NCBI GenBank assembly: GCA_965203865.1
Contig: OZ241916.1
Span: 2,418,001-2,482,000, forward strand
Source: G965200765 sp965203865
GTDB taxonomy: Bacteria > Pseudomonadota > Gammaproteobacteria > Arenicellales > JAJDZL01
Direction of reading: 5' to 3'
DNA length: 64,000 nt
Numbering within the stretch: position 1 is the stretch's first letter; the number at the start of each line of letters is the position of its first letter. Both the position numbers and the translations under genes were made by a program. Positions 1 through 8,761 of this stretch are shown piece by piece. Below the pieces are notes generated by a model. That model did not search any database. It was not told the DNA's origin and saw only the letters and a list, made by a program, of their open reading frames with translations.

Positions 1-1547
1 ATCTTCTTTTCCCTATCCTTCACCTGCCTTTCGACCTTTGGGCCCAGCTGGTCGTGGCGCAGGCTATTTCTCGTGAACGGAGGGTTCATAATAACTAGGT
101 TCGCCCTGTCCACTTTCTGCCTGCTTACACCAGTTTCGATCTGTGAAACTGAACTTGGCCATTCATGAAACGCCAGCGACTGGTCTTCATCGAAGATCTC
201 AAGAGAACCGATCCGGATTGAATGATGGGCGTTCTTGGTCTTTCCGAAAGCTGCCAAATAAATGTTCAACTTTTGAAACTGCGTTGTCGGAGACAGAAAT
301 CCCAGTGTCGTTGCCGCCATATGCGTTGCTGTCAGGTTAATATCGTAGCCAGTAAGGACGTATTCAACCAAAGTGGAATCCTTCAATTCTGGTGCAACAT
401 CTTTCAACCTCTCTGCGGCCGCCATCAGAAGAGTTCCAGTACCGCACGCCGGGTCAACAATTTTCATATTATCAACTTTGGAAGATACATCGTCTCGGTC
501 GCGAATTGCAATGCCCGCAAGCAATGTAGCGGCGGCAGTGGTCGTATAAAATGAACCATCGTAGCGGGCCTTGTCCAGCACCGCATGGAAAATTCGTCCA
601 AGAAGGTCATGTCGAAGTCCTTCAACTTCGCTGGCAACATAATGCGCCGAATAAACTACTTCGCGTATAGCGACAGTAAAATTCGGGTCTCGAGTCGTCC
701 TGTCAAGAACTGCGATCGCGGTTTCGAAAATCGGCCCGTAGTCCACGCTCAGTATCATCCGCCATGCACTCCTCAGCGAACCGATAATATCGCTATCGCG
801 TGAAAGGTCTTCTAGCCGTGCTGGCGGCCACGGCTTCTCACGCAAGTCGTCGGGCAACAGTTCAATTTTCCGCTCCAAATCTTTCAGATACGGACCCAGC
901 CGCGCATGAAACATCGCAGCCGATGCAACCACCAGCAGGCCGCGCTTGGCAGCTGCAAACAGATTCTTGTCCTGGCTGTCCGCAGGCAGATTCAATGCCT
1001 GAACTATATCCTGTCTTTGGAATAACGACAATCTGCTGGTCGCATTGTTCAATACGGTATTCAGCTTTCGCGCAACATAATCCGGATTGCCCAAGTCATC
1101 GTTCAACCTTCGAATGACTTGCGCCAGCGATTTGATACTGGCGGAACTCCACTGCAAGTTCCTCAATAGCTGAGTTTCGCTCTTCTCGGTGATTTCCGTA
1201 GGATGAATGACTACATACTCTATTTTCGAATCAAGATCCAATTCGGAAGATTCGACATCGGATGGATAAACCAGCGCCACCGCGACGTGTGCATCCGGAA
1301 ATCTTGCAAAACCCTCATTGTCAATTGTGTCGATTCTCTTTCTTGCATCGCGTAAAGCGGAGATGTTTTTGCCAAACCCGAAATTCTCGCACTCTATCGC
1401 AACAGTATGGCGTTCAAACTCCACCTTGACATCCATGCGGCCGCTACTCACCGCCTGCTCCGCAGAAGCTTTCAGGCCTTCCTGAGCCAGCAGCTTCGCA
1501 AGCTGCCCGTTCAGCAACGGTTCGTATTCACTCTGTCCTTTGCTCAT
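1..1547 (-). CDS. Restriction-methylase-like N6-adenine DNA methyltransferase, 3' part outside window
   Basis: An open frame starts at ATG 1547 and runs off the left edge, giving 515 residues without a stop. Methylase motif I (DPACGTGT, starting D365) and the catalytic motif IV NPPF (N488) are clear, as in gamma-class N6-adenine methylases of type I and type ISP/IIG enzymes. The N-terminal 110 residues resemble a PD-(D/E)XK nuclease fold: D39, then TVAIECENF with E52 and E54. The usual lysine of ExK is a glutamate, so cleavage activity is doubtful. The same pattern with a proper QxK occurs in the type ISP enzyme at 41154-45632, which also shares the FYT-LAG stretch before motif I. A helical region links the two parts. 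It lies 155 bp after hdrB on the same strand with only a weak ribosome site. A stand-alone methylase or a type IIG-like enzyme are both possible; the missing C-terminus would decide. Confidence 0.8.
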   Translation of the reverse strand, partial: MSKGQSEYEPLLNGQLAKLLAQEGLKASAEQAVSSGRMDVKVEFERHTVAIECENFGFGKNISALRDARKRIDTIDNEGFARFPDAHVAVALVYPSDVESSELDLDSKIEYVVIHPTEITEKSETQLLRNLQWSSASIKSLAQVIRRLNDDLGNPDYVARKLNTVLNNATSRLSLFQRQDIVQALNLPADSQDKNLFAAAKRGLLVVASAAMFHARLGPYLKDLERKIELLPDDLREKPWPPARLEDLSRDSDIIGSLRSAWRMILSVDYGPIFETAIAVLDRTTRDPNFTVAIREVVYSAHYVASEVEGLRHDLLGRIFHAVLDKARYDGSFYTTTAAATLLAGIAIRDRDDVSSKVDNMKIVDPACGTGTLLMAAAERLKDVAPELKDSTLVEYVLTGYDINLTATHMAATTLGFLSPTTQFQKLNIYLAAFGKTKNAHHSIRIGSLEIFDEDQSLAFHEWPSSVSQIETGVSRQKVDRANLVIMNPPFTRNSLRHDQLGPKVERQVKDREKK

Positions 1548-1584
1548 TTGATACCCACCATGCGTCTGAGAAATTGTCCGACAA

Positions 1585-1598
1585 CACCGCTAGCGGTG
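1585..1598. repeat. 14-bp perfect palindrome between hdrB and the methylase gene
   Basis: CACCGCTAGCGGTG is self-complementary and lies between the hdrB stop and the methylase start, about 40 bp upstream of the latter. It could be an operator for the methylase gene or a weak hairpin; there is no T run, so it is not a convincing terminator. Confidence 0.3.
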
Positions 1599-1702
1599 CA
1601 TCTGAACGATGAATTATTGAATGCCCCGCCTGTGCTGCAAGATTCAAGTCAACAGTCGCGAGATGAACTGTTCACGATTCTTGATTTTGTCAAAAGCGCT
1701 GT

Positions 1703-2608
1703 TTAGCTGTCGGCAATCTCTTCAAGTTTTTTCGCTCGAATGATTTGTCCGTCCAATCCTGCCTCTTTACCAGTTCCCCCGTATGCAACAGTCATCAGCT
1801 GGCTATAGTATGTAACCGGCATTTTAAATTTTGTACTGTAGGTTTTATTAATCTGCTCCTGATAAATTTCAACATTCATCTGACAAACAGGGCAAGGCGT
1901 CACAATCATATCGGCCCCGTGGTCATAAGCAGACTCAACTATATCCTTGATCTGCGCCTGACTTTTTTCGGGCTCCGAAAAAGCAAGTGCACCGCCGCAA
2001 CAGGTAACTTTCTGGTCGTACTCGTCAACGGGTTCGCCGCCCACGGTCTCCACCATCTTGTCCAAATATTTCGGATTCTCGAAAGACTCGCCGTCAATCC
2101 CGAATGGACGATTGGTCTGACACCCCACATATCCGGCAAACTTGACACCATCCAACGGTTTCACAACAGGGTCAGCAATGCCTTCGTATCCAATGTCCTC
2201 AATCAATGCTTCAACCATATGTCGAATCGGGACTTCATTCTTGAATTCTGTGTCCAACCCGATTTCTTTCAATACCTCCATGGTATCTTTCATCAACTCG
2301 CTGGACTCGTTCAACCGGTCCTGTGATTCCTTGGCACCAATCCAGCAGGCTGCACACGTCGCAACTACATCCTGGTTCGGATTGTGCTTTTCCGAAAGTG
2401 CAATATTTCTCGCATTCAGGGCATGCCGCGGCAACTCTCCTCCCTCAGCATATCCGATAGACGCTGTACAGCAATTCCAGTCCGGAATTTCGTTCAGTTG
2501 TATATCCAAGTGCTTGCACATGGACTCAACCGATGTCATGTAGTTGGATGCAGATGCCCGGCGCTCGGATGAGCAGCCCGGATAAAATGAATATTCTTTT
2601 TTTGCCAT
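1703..2608 (-). CDS. hdrB: HdrB-like subunit (two CCG domains) of the Qmo-Hdr complex
   Basis: This 301-residue protein has both cysteine-rich CCG motifs of heterodisulfide reductase subunit B: C12, C46-C47, C85-x2-C88 and C163, C203-C204, C239-x2-C242. In the family these bind noncubane 4Fe-4S clusters that carry out disulfide or quinone-linked redox steps. It ends the minus-strand run qmoA-qmoB-hdrC-hdrB. Such sets occur in sulfur oxidisers that lack QmoC, where the complex is thought to take electrons from AprAB. I chose ATG 2608 because GAGG sits five bases upstream; the longer frame from 2635 would overlap the end of hdrC and adds nine unconserved residues. The protein has no membrane segment, so it is probably soluble. 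Confidence 0.9.
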   Translation of the reverse strand: MAKKEYSFYPGCSSERRASASNYMTSVESMCKHLDIQLNEIPDWNCCTASIGYAEGGELPRHALNARNIALSEKHNPNQDVVATCAACWIGAKESQDRLNESSELMKDTMEVLKEIGLDTEFKNEVPIRHMVEALIEDIGYEGIADPVVKPLDGVKFAGYVGCQTNRPFGIDGESFENPKYLDKMVETVGGEPVDEYDQKVTCCGGALAFSEPEKSQAQIKDIVESAYDHGADMIVTPCPVCQMNVEIYQEQINKTYSTKFKMPVTYYSQLMTVAYGGTGKEAGLDGQIIRAKKLEEIADS

Positions 2609-2624
2609 GGCTACCTCGCTATTT

Positions 2625-3254
2625 TCATTGCGCAAAACCTTTGCGCTTGTCTTCTATTTCCTTTGCTTTTTCCAGCATACGATGAATGTCTGATTTGCCC
2701 TTGCACCCGCTGGTTCCAAAAATTGCCAGCGGATTCAAACGCCGGGTCATCAGCATGCCAAGACCTATGTTTCTCATCTTGAACATGGTTTTCACCCCTT
2801 CCACAAACCCGTTCATAAAATACAGGCTTGCGGAAAGCTGTATTTCATTCACTCTTCCAGTTTTGACAATATTGTCCCAAAAGATTTTGGCGAACCTTCT
2901 CGTCGGATTCATCTTGGGCGCCAGGCCAAGCCGATGCGCATAATTTGCCAGCCCGTGCATGATGTGCGTGATGGGAAGTTCCCGGGGACACCGAACAATG
3001 CAACTGTAGCACGAAGTGCACATCCACATGGAGTCCGACTGCAAGACTTCTTCGCGCTGTCCCGCCCGGATCATCATAAAAATCTCCTGAGGCGGGTGGT
3101 CCCAATGCGGCCCGAACGGACAGGACCCCGAGCAAACGCCGCATTGCATACACATTTTCACCCAGTTGCCTTCCTCAACATTCGCTTCAACCTCCTTCAG
3201 GAAATTGTTGCGGTACAACTCAATCATTGCAGTGTTGGCATCGCCTTGCGTCAT
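2625..3254 (-). CDS. hdrC: HdrC-like 4Fe-4S subunit of the Qmo-Hdr complex
   Basis: A 209-residue iron-sulfur protein with two classic CxxCxxCxxxCP clusters, C35-C38-C41-C45 and C79-C82-C85-C89, binding two 4Fe-4S centres. This is the electron-wire subunit HdrC, which passes electrons between the HdrA-type flavoproteins QmoA/QmoB and HdrB. The C-terminal half is helical and basic. In sulfate reducers the matching domain is fused to a cytochrome b-like HdrE membrane part as QmoC. Here no membrane part follows, so this is the split HdrCB form. The start lies two bases before the qmoB stop and the gene ends 16 bases before hdrB begins, so the genes are surely cotranscribed. Confidence 0.9.
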   Translation of the reverse strand: MTQGDANTAMIELYRNNFLKEVEANVEEGNWVKMCMQCGVCSGSCPFGPHWDHPPQEIFMMIRAGQREEVLQSDSMWMCTSCYSCIVRCPRELPITHIMHGLANYAHRLGLAPKMNPTRRFAKIFWDNIVKTGRVNEIQLSASLYFMNGFVEGVKTMFKMRNIGLGMLMTRRLNPLAIFGTSGCKGKSDIHRMLEKAKEIEDKRKGFAQ

Positions 3255-3255
3255 T

Positions 3256-5466
3256 TCAAAAACCCTTCAATTGGCTCAACCCAATCTCGTCAATTGTCTT
3301 GGCATAGTCGTTAATCAACTGCGATACCCGGTGAACATCCGTTATTTCAACTTCATGGGTAATCACTCGTTCTGATTCAATATCCATTTGGTTCAAAGTA
3401 TCGTCTATTTTACTCATTCGATAATGGGCGAGTTCCGAACCTTTAACAAAGTGGCATTGATAGTCTTCACCCTTCGGACACCCCATAAGCATAACACCAT
3501 CATATCCTCTGTTCAGTGCATCTGTTACCCAAATAGCATTTACAGAACCTAGGCAGCGAACCGGAATGACCCGTACAAACGGGTTATAGTGAAATTGGTT
3601 ATGCGCCGCCATGTCAAGTGCCGGATAGGCGTCGTTTTCACAGGCAAGAATCAAGATTCTCGGTTTTTCTTCAAATTCATCGGGGATCTCCACTGCCTTG
3701 ATTTGCTGTCCCACCGTATCAACGGAGTAGTTTTCAAATGAAATCACACGTACTGGACAAGCACCCATGCACGTTCCGCATCTGCGACAGCGAGATTCAT
3801 TGAATACTGGATAGGTTTGCTCGTCCTCGTCAATAGCCCCAAACGGACATTCAACTGTACATCGCTTGCACTGAGTGCAGCCTTCCCGGCGATAAGAAGG
3901 AAAGCTCAAGTCGCCGGAACGCGGGTGAACCGCCCTGCCTGAAATGGCATTTTCCACAGACTGAATGGCCTTCAGGGCAGCCCCTGCAGCATCTTCAATC
4001 GACTGCGAAATGTCCATGGGACTTCGCACCGGACCGCAAGTGTAAATCCCCGTGCGCCTCGTTTCATACGGGAAGCAGATAAAGTGCGAGTCAGAAAATC
4101 CATTCTGCAAATGCGGTAAATCCACGCCCTGCCGGTACTGAAGATTCAAAATCGATTCAACCGGAACCTTTACAGAATCCGAAGGTTCGTTCCCGCCGTC
4201 GTCGATGTCAAGTCCCGAATTCGGCACTTGACCAGTGGCTAGCACAATCAGATCTGCCGCAAAGTCTACTTCCTGGTCGAGAATCTTGTCGAACATGTTG
4301 GCGACAAGAGTGCCGTTGGAAACTGTCACGCCGTTCAAACTGCCTTTGGTGAATGTCACCCCTTTGCGCTGAGCGCTTCTGTAAAAGTCTTCCCCATTGC
4401 CCGGTGTTCGCAAATCATCATACAGTATGTTTACATCAACATTCGGCTGTAAATTCTTGAAGTACATTGCCTGCTTGATACTCGTGCTGCAGCAATGGCC
4501 ACTGCAGTAAGACAGATGCCCCTGCTTGTCGCTACGCTGCCCGGCGCATTGAACAAACAATACATTTTCCACAGTCTTGTTGTCCGAGGGGCGACGAATC
4601 GGTCCTTCGTTGGCAGCAATGGCCAATTCTTCAAGCGCTGCTTGATCAATGATATCTGGACTACTGCCATAGCCCAAGTCCTGGAGGTTCGAGGCATCAT
4701 AATTTTGAAACCCTGTTGCCTGCACTACCGCGCCAATATTTTCCGTAATCGTTGCATCTCCATTGGATATGTCGACCGAAAACTGTCCCGGCGAACCACT
4801 GGTACGCGAAACAGTGGAATTCAAAAAAACCGTAATTCCAGGCTCAGTTTCAATTCGGTTGACTAGCTCTGCGATTCCCGTGTCCTCTGGTTCAGTATAC
4901 GGTTCCCGCATTGGTGCTCTTCTGTACAGGCGAACTGCCCAGCCACCCAATTGAGAGCTTTTTTCACAAAGCAGAACTTCGTAACCTGCCTTTGCCGCTT
5001 CCAAAGCCGCAGTCATGCCACTCACGCCTCCGCCAACCACAAGAATTTTTTTGGTCACTCCCGTAGCTTTGTTTTGAGTTGGCGGCTTCATGTACTGCAC
5101 TTCTGCACAGCCCATTCGCATATAGTCCTCGGCTGCACTCTGCACATCTTCATCATTTACATTTGGAGAGTGGCTCCACAGCACTCCCTCTCTCAGATTC
5201 ACCCGGGACTGTGCAACCGACCCAAAACGAAAGGCTTCGGTTTTGGACCGTGGCGAACAGGCAGCGATGACAATACGCTCAAGGGACTGGCTTGCAATAT
5301 CGTCTGCAATCATCTTCACGCCATTGCTGCTGCAAAGGAAATCATGCTGGGAAACACTGTCGATCTTGCCCTCGCTCATGGTCAATTCTTCCAGACGCGC
5401 AGTGTTGATACGGTCGCCGATACCACATCCATTGCAAATATATGCAGCAGTGCTATTCATATTCAC
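3256..5466 (-). CDS. qmoB: QmoB-like HdrA/MvhD flavo-iron-sulfur protein
   Basis: A 736-residue protein of HdrA type. It has an N-terminal CNGC region (C11, C14), an FAD-binding Rossmann motif GGGVSG at about 145-150, and two 4Fe-4S motifs beginning at C530 (CTQCKRCTVECP and CRRCGTCMGACP). The last 130 residues resemble MvhD, with conserved cysteines in ACEND, RCLGS and GCPKGED. This HdrA-plus-MvhD layout defines QmoB of the quinone-interacting oxidoreductase that works with APS reductase. In sulfur oxidisers the direction is APS formation from sulfite, with electrons going to the quinone pool or another carrier. The start codon overlaps the qmoA stop by four bases (ATGA), showing translational coupling. 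Confidence 0.92.
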   Translation of the reverse strand: MNMNSTAAYICNGCGIGDRINTARLEELTMSEGKIDSVSQHDFLCSSNGVKMIADDIASQSLERIVIAACSPRSKTEAFRFGSVAQSRVNLREGVLWSHSPNVNDEDVQSAAEDYMRMGCAEVQYMKPPTQNKATGVTKKILVVGGGVSGMTAALEAAKAGYEVLLCEKSSQLGGWAVRLYRRAPMREPYTEPEDTGIAELVNRIETEPGITVFLNSTVSRTSGSPGQFSVDISNGDATITENIGAVVQATGFQNYDASNLQDLGYGSSPDIIDQAALEELAIAANEGPIRRPSDNKTVENVLFVQCAGQRSDKQGHLSYCSGHCCSTSIKQAMYFKNLQPNVDVNILYDDLRTPGNGEDFYRSAQRKGVTFTKGSLNGVTVSNGTLVANMFDKILDQEVDFAADLIVLATGQVPNSGLDIDDGGNEPSDSVKVPVESILNLQYRQGVDLPHLQNGFSDSHFICFPYETRRTGIYTCGPVRSPMDISQSIEDAAGAALKAIQSVENAISGRAVHPRSGDLSFPSYRREGCTQCKRCTVECPFGAIDEDEQTYPVFNESRCRRCGTCMGACPVRVISFENYSVDTVGQQIKAVEIPDEFEEKPRILILACENDAYPALDMAAHNQFHYNPFVRVIPVRCLGSVNAIWVTDALNRGYDGVMLMGCPKGEDYQCHFVKGSELAHYRMSKIDDTLNQMDIESERVITHEVEITDVHRVSQLINDYAKTIDEIGLSQLKGF

Positions 5467-6776
5467 ACCTCACTCAACAAGGCAGGCGAAATAGCTTCTG
5501 AGCGTTTCACCTGGTTAATAACTTGAATTGTGCGAAGAGATGCCGCAGTAGCATTTTGCACCGAACGGGACACATGGTATGCGTTCGAAGCACAACCTGC
5601 TCCGAAAATTGCCCCGTTCGCATCATCTGCTTGAATAAAGCCACTGCGGTCTGTACTCACATCGTCAACCAGACTTGAAATGTCTACGCTCGGTTCCATA
5701 CCGATTGCCAGCACTGCCAAATCGTGCCGATTTGCGTAGCGATGGTAACCCTCTGTATCGACACCGTGCAAAATCACATCTCCGTTTTTTGCATCTTCTT
5801 CTATGGATGCAACTTTGGACTTGATGAATTTCACATTCTGCTCGTCTCTGACTTTCCGGTAGAAATTTTCATACTTGTCTATCACTCGCATATCAATGTA
5901 GTAGATAGTGCTTTCATTTTCATCCGGATACTTCTCTCCAACATATGTAGACTGCTTTAGCGAAGCCGTGCAACAAATACGGGAACAATGCGAGAGATGA
6001 TTTCGGTCGCGCGAGCCGGCACACTGAATAAATGCTACATTTTTCACAGGCTTGCCGTCAGAAGGTCGAACCAGTTTTCCCCCAGTAGGACCGAATGGGT
6101 CCATCAACCGTTCAAATTCTACGCTGGTGACTACATTTTCGAATCTATCATAGCCGTAGGGCTGGATCTTGCCGGCATCATAAGGCTTCCAGCCGGTAGC
6201 CCAGACAATTGCACCGACTTGAAGCTTGTGTTCTTGTTCACCCATTTCCAAATCAATTGCGTCAAATTTGCATGCGGCTTTTGCTCTTTCACCATCTTCT
6301 GTTCCGACGATTGAAGGATCGATAACGTACCGTTGCGGATATGCCATGTTGTGGGGCAGGTATGCCGCTTTCATTTTGCCGAGATTGTAGTTATGAGGAT
6401 TGTCAATGTCGGTTTGAACCGCTCGTTCGCATTCACCGCACGAAGTGCAGTTTTCGGTGACAAACCTGGGACTCGTCTTGACTCCGACGACATAGTTGCC
6501 TGCATCGCCTGCAATACTGACTACTTCACTGAGTGTCAAAACTCGAATGCGCGGGTTTGCCCGCAATCTGCGAAGATTGATTTCGAATCCGCAGGTCGGC
6601 CGGCATAGTTTGGGAAAGTATCGATACAACTGTACAGTCCGACCACCAAGCGAGGGATTTTTTTCAATCAAGACGACATTGATTCCGTATTCGGCAATCT
6701 CCAGTGCCGCCGACAGGCCGCTAATCCCTCCTCCGACAACTAAAACGGTTTCACTTGTTGCTACTGCTTGCCCCAA
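5463..6776 (-). CDS. qmoA: QmoA-like HdrA-type flavoprotein
   Basis: A 437-residue HdrA-related FAD protein: Rossmann motif VLVVGGGISG at 11-20, a conserved FPKLCRPTCGFEINLRR segment near 54-70, one Cys-rich stretch CTSCGEC, and a second nucleotide-binding region in the C-terminal half. It is shorter than full HdrA, as QmoA is. It heads qmoA-qmoB-hdrC-hdrB and is expected to be cytoplasmic, relaying electrons from AprAB. The start is TTG at 6776, preceded by AGGA eight bases upstream; no ATG or GTG lies near the conserved N-terminus. A 102-bp gap separates it from the C1 operon upstream, so it may be read through from there or have its own promoter, though I see no convincing one. Confidence 0.9.
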   Translation of the reverse strand: MGQAVATSETVLVVGGGISGLSAALEIAEYGINVVLIEKNPSLGGRTVQLYRYFPKLCRPTCGFEINLRRLRANPRIRVLTLSEVVSIAGDAGNYVVGVKTSPRFVTENCTSCGECERAVQTDIDNPHNYNLGKMKAAYLPHNMAYPQRYVIDPSIVGTEDGERAKAACKFDAIDLEMGEQEHKLQVGAIVWATGWKPYDAGKIQPYGYDRFENVVTSVEFERLMDPFGPTGGKLVRPSDGKPVKNVAFIQCAGSRDRNHLSHCSRICCTASLKQSTYVGEKYPDENESTIYYIDMRVIDKYENFYRKVRDEQNVKFIKSKVASIEEDAKNGDVILHGVDTEGYHRYANRHDLAVLAIGMEPSVDISSLVDDVSTDRSGFIQADDANGAIFGAGCASNAYHVSRSVQNATAASLRTIQVINQVKRSEAISPALLSEV

Positions 6777-6878
6777 TTCAATATTCCTGAACTTGTATTT
6801 TTATTGACTCTACAACGGAATCAAACAACCTTATTTTACTCCTCATAGTCTGGTTTGAGAACAAATTTCACTCATGGG

Positions 6879-7763
6879 TCAAAGTTGTGCGACCGCATCG
6901 GCTACAAGCGTATCTGCGATATTGATTTCAGATACAGACTGCAATCCTTGCCAAGCAGGAACCCCGTTGACTTCAAGTACCTTCCACTCCCCCTGCGGTG
7001 TATGAATCATGTCAACACCCCCATAGTAGCCGCCAACAGCCATAACCGCCTGTTCTGCAATACGCAGAACCTCGGCTTCCATTTCAGCAGTGTAGCAACT
7101 TGCTCCTTGCGACCTGTTTGTAATCCAGTTGCTGGAGCGTCGCTCCATTGCACATACTGCTCGCTGACCGCTAACCATTACACGCCAGTCGCGCCACATC
7201 GCTTCTGTAGAAGGTACATATTCCTGCAAATAGTAAACCCCGGCAACTTCTTCTGAATCAGGAACTTCGTTTTCCGAATCCAGCAGTCTGAGCCCGCGGC
7301 CCATCGACCCGAACAGCGGTTTCAACACAAATTTGATGCCATCCAGTGATTTCCGATAAATCAAATCCTGTGCTTCAAACAAGGATTCGAACGACCATGC
7401 CGGCACATTCGGCACACTGTTTCGGGTCAGAAGGTGGCTTGTCATTGCCTTGTCAACGGTACGCTCAATCACACGTGCCGGATTGACAACCCTGACGGAC
7501 ATCTCCTGCAATGCGTGCAAAATATCAAGCCGGAAAGTTACTTGCTCAAAAGTCCCGGCCGAGATTCCCCTTACAAATGCAATTGCTGGCAACTCAGTTT
7601 CAAACCCCGGAACGACCAGACCGCCAAACGAATCCCCGGGAGCAAATCGGCAACTGGACAATGAAACAACGTCGGCTGAAAATTCCATTGACCGAAAGGC
7701 TGCGCAAAGTTGCCTTTCATGCCACCCGAATCTGTCGGAAAAAATTACTGCGCGGGTATCCAA
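6879..7763 (-). CDS. RimK-like ATP-grasp ligase of the C1 (H4MPT) operon
   Basis: This 294-residue protein has the ATP-grasp fold of the RimK/MptN group: a VLKPLFGSMGRGL ATP-binding loop in the middle, YLQEYVP, and a C-terminal VLEVNGVPAWQGLQ metal and ATP site. RimK-like ligases add amino acids, often glutamate, to a carboxylate, and similar genes sit in H4MPT clusters of methylotrophs. Glutamylation of the H4MPT cofactor or of the Fhc-bound methanofuran-like cofactor is the likely role, but the substrate is inferred. It is the last gene of mptG-mtdB-ATP-grasp-mch-rimK. The TTG start at 7763 overlaps the end of mch by 19 bases; the ribosome site is weak and the start is the least certain in the operon. 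Confidence 0.75.
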   Translation of the reverse strand: MDTRAVIFSDRFGWHERQLCAAFRSMEFSADVVSLSSCRFAPGDSFGGLVVPGFETELPAIAFVRGISAGTFEQVTFRLDILHALQEMSVRVVNPARVIERTVDKAMTSHLLTRNSVPNVPAWSFESLFEAQDLIYRKSLDGIKFVLKPLFGSMGRGLRLLDSENEVPDSEEVAGVYYLQEYVPSTEAMWRDWRVMVSGQRAVCAMERRSSNWITNRSQGASCYTAEMEAEVLRIAEQAVMAVGGYYGGVDMIHTPQGEWKVLEVNGVPAWQGLQSVSEINIADTLVADAVAQL

Positions 7764-8761
7764 TGCGGACCAAATCCAGACTTTGCAAGCATTTTGCCAT
7801 CAATTTGCCCGGCTGTGAATGTTCTACCGCTTGAAAGAACGCTGACAGATACCTTCGCAGGGCTAAAAAGCATTGGATCAATGCGGCCAAAATCAAAGTC
7901 ATACTCTTTGAAAATTTGTGCGAATGGTGTTCCGTAATCGCGGGAATTTGAACTGGGCAATTGATTTGCCAGATTTTCCGCATCATCGTCGTCGCAATCT
8001 ACGACCAGCGATACAACCCCGCCAAACAGAATCGCATCATTGGTTCTTCCCATCGCAGTCATTGAATCTTTCACAGGCAGCGACAACGGAACTGTGCCGA
8101 CTCCTTCCACAACTGAATGAAGCGGAAAGTTCAGAGCATGAGCCTTGTGCATGGCCACTTCCACAACTCGGGCACCGATTTGCACGACGCCTGCAGGGCA
8201 ACCCGTCGGGGTCAATATCACAGTTAAGTCGTACGGCGATATATCGCACTCGCCCGCAATATACTCAAGCAGTCCAGTCGGCGGAAACACTGATGTTTCC
8301 AATACCAGGCATGAACGATGGTGTTTGTCCCGGTAGTGCAAATGCCCGAACAATTCTTCCTTTACAGCCAATGCGCGCGCCGGTCCCGACCCCAGTCCCT
8401 GGAATTTTTCATCTTTTCTATAGTCAAGCAACCAACCGGCGTACTGGCTTCCAAGACAACTGATAACCGGTTGAGATGTATTCACATCAATATAAATCTG
8501 GGCAAGTTCGTCGGCGAGTCCCGGTCGAACCTGAACAGTGCCCAGATTCCCCATGCAAATTTCTGCAATTCTGCGACCTGCTTCAAACCCGCCCGTACAG
8601 TTAATCCCGGCATCCACGACAGTACAACCGTTTTCAATTTTCTCAACCGAAATTCGAAGCTGCCCGGCATCTTCCAGCAACTTGTCAATCAACGGCATTG
8701 CCAAAGCGTTGACGCTCGGGAAATCCCTTCCTGCAAATCCCGTTTTTCCGGAACCTGTCAC
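7745..8761 (-). CDS. mch: Methenyl-tetrahydromethanopterin cyclohydrolase
   Basis: Mch interconverts methenyl-H4MPT and N5-formyl-H4MPT in the cytoplasmic C1 oxidation route. The 338-residue sequence fits the family over its whole length, with the N-terminal SVNALAMPLIDKLLED, the INCTGGFEAGRRIAEICMGNLG segment and the CPAGVVQIGARVVE region. The frame begins at GTG 8761, whose TG is shared with the TGA of the preceding ATP-grasp gene, a typical coupled start. It adds about 15 residues before the usual start of the family. It lies between the NAD(P)-linked dehydrogenase step (mtdB) upstream in the operon and the Fhc complex encoded divergently. Confidence 0.92.
   Translation of the reverse strand: MTGSGKTGFAGRDFPSVNALAMPLIDKLLEDAGQLRISVEKIENGCTVVDAGINCTGGFEAGRRIAEICMGNLGTVQVRPGLADELAQIYIDVNTSQPVISCLGSQYAGWLLDYRKDEKFQGLGSGPARALAVKEELFGHLHYRDKHHRSCLVLETSVFPPTGLLEYIAGECDISPYDLTVILTPTGCPAGVVQIGARVVEVAMHKAHALNFPLHSVVEGVGTVPLSLPVKDSMTAMGRTNDAILFGGVVSLVVDCDDDDAENLANQLPSSNSRDYGTPFAQIFKEYDFDFGRIDPMLFSPAKVSVSVLSSGRTFTAGQIDGKMLAKSGFGPHWIPAQ

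Noticed and set aside
143..1706. Several plus-strand frames of 65-110 codons
   Set aside because: They are antisense to the methylase-like gene on the minus strand, which has clear motifs over the whole stretch.
1745..2326. A 193-codon plus frame over hdrB
   Set aside because: Antisense to the conserved HdrB cysteine motifs; low-complexity and no homology recognised.
4951..5526. A 191-codon plus frame over qmoB and qmoA
   Set aside because: Antisense to conserved HdrA-type sequence.
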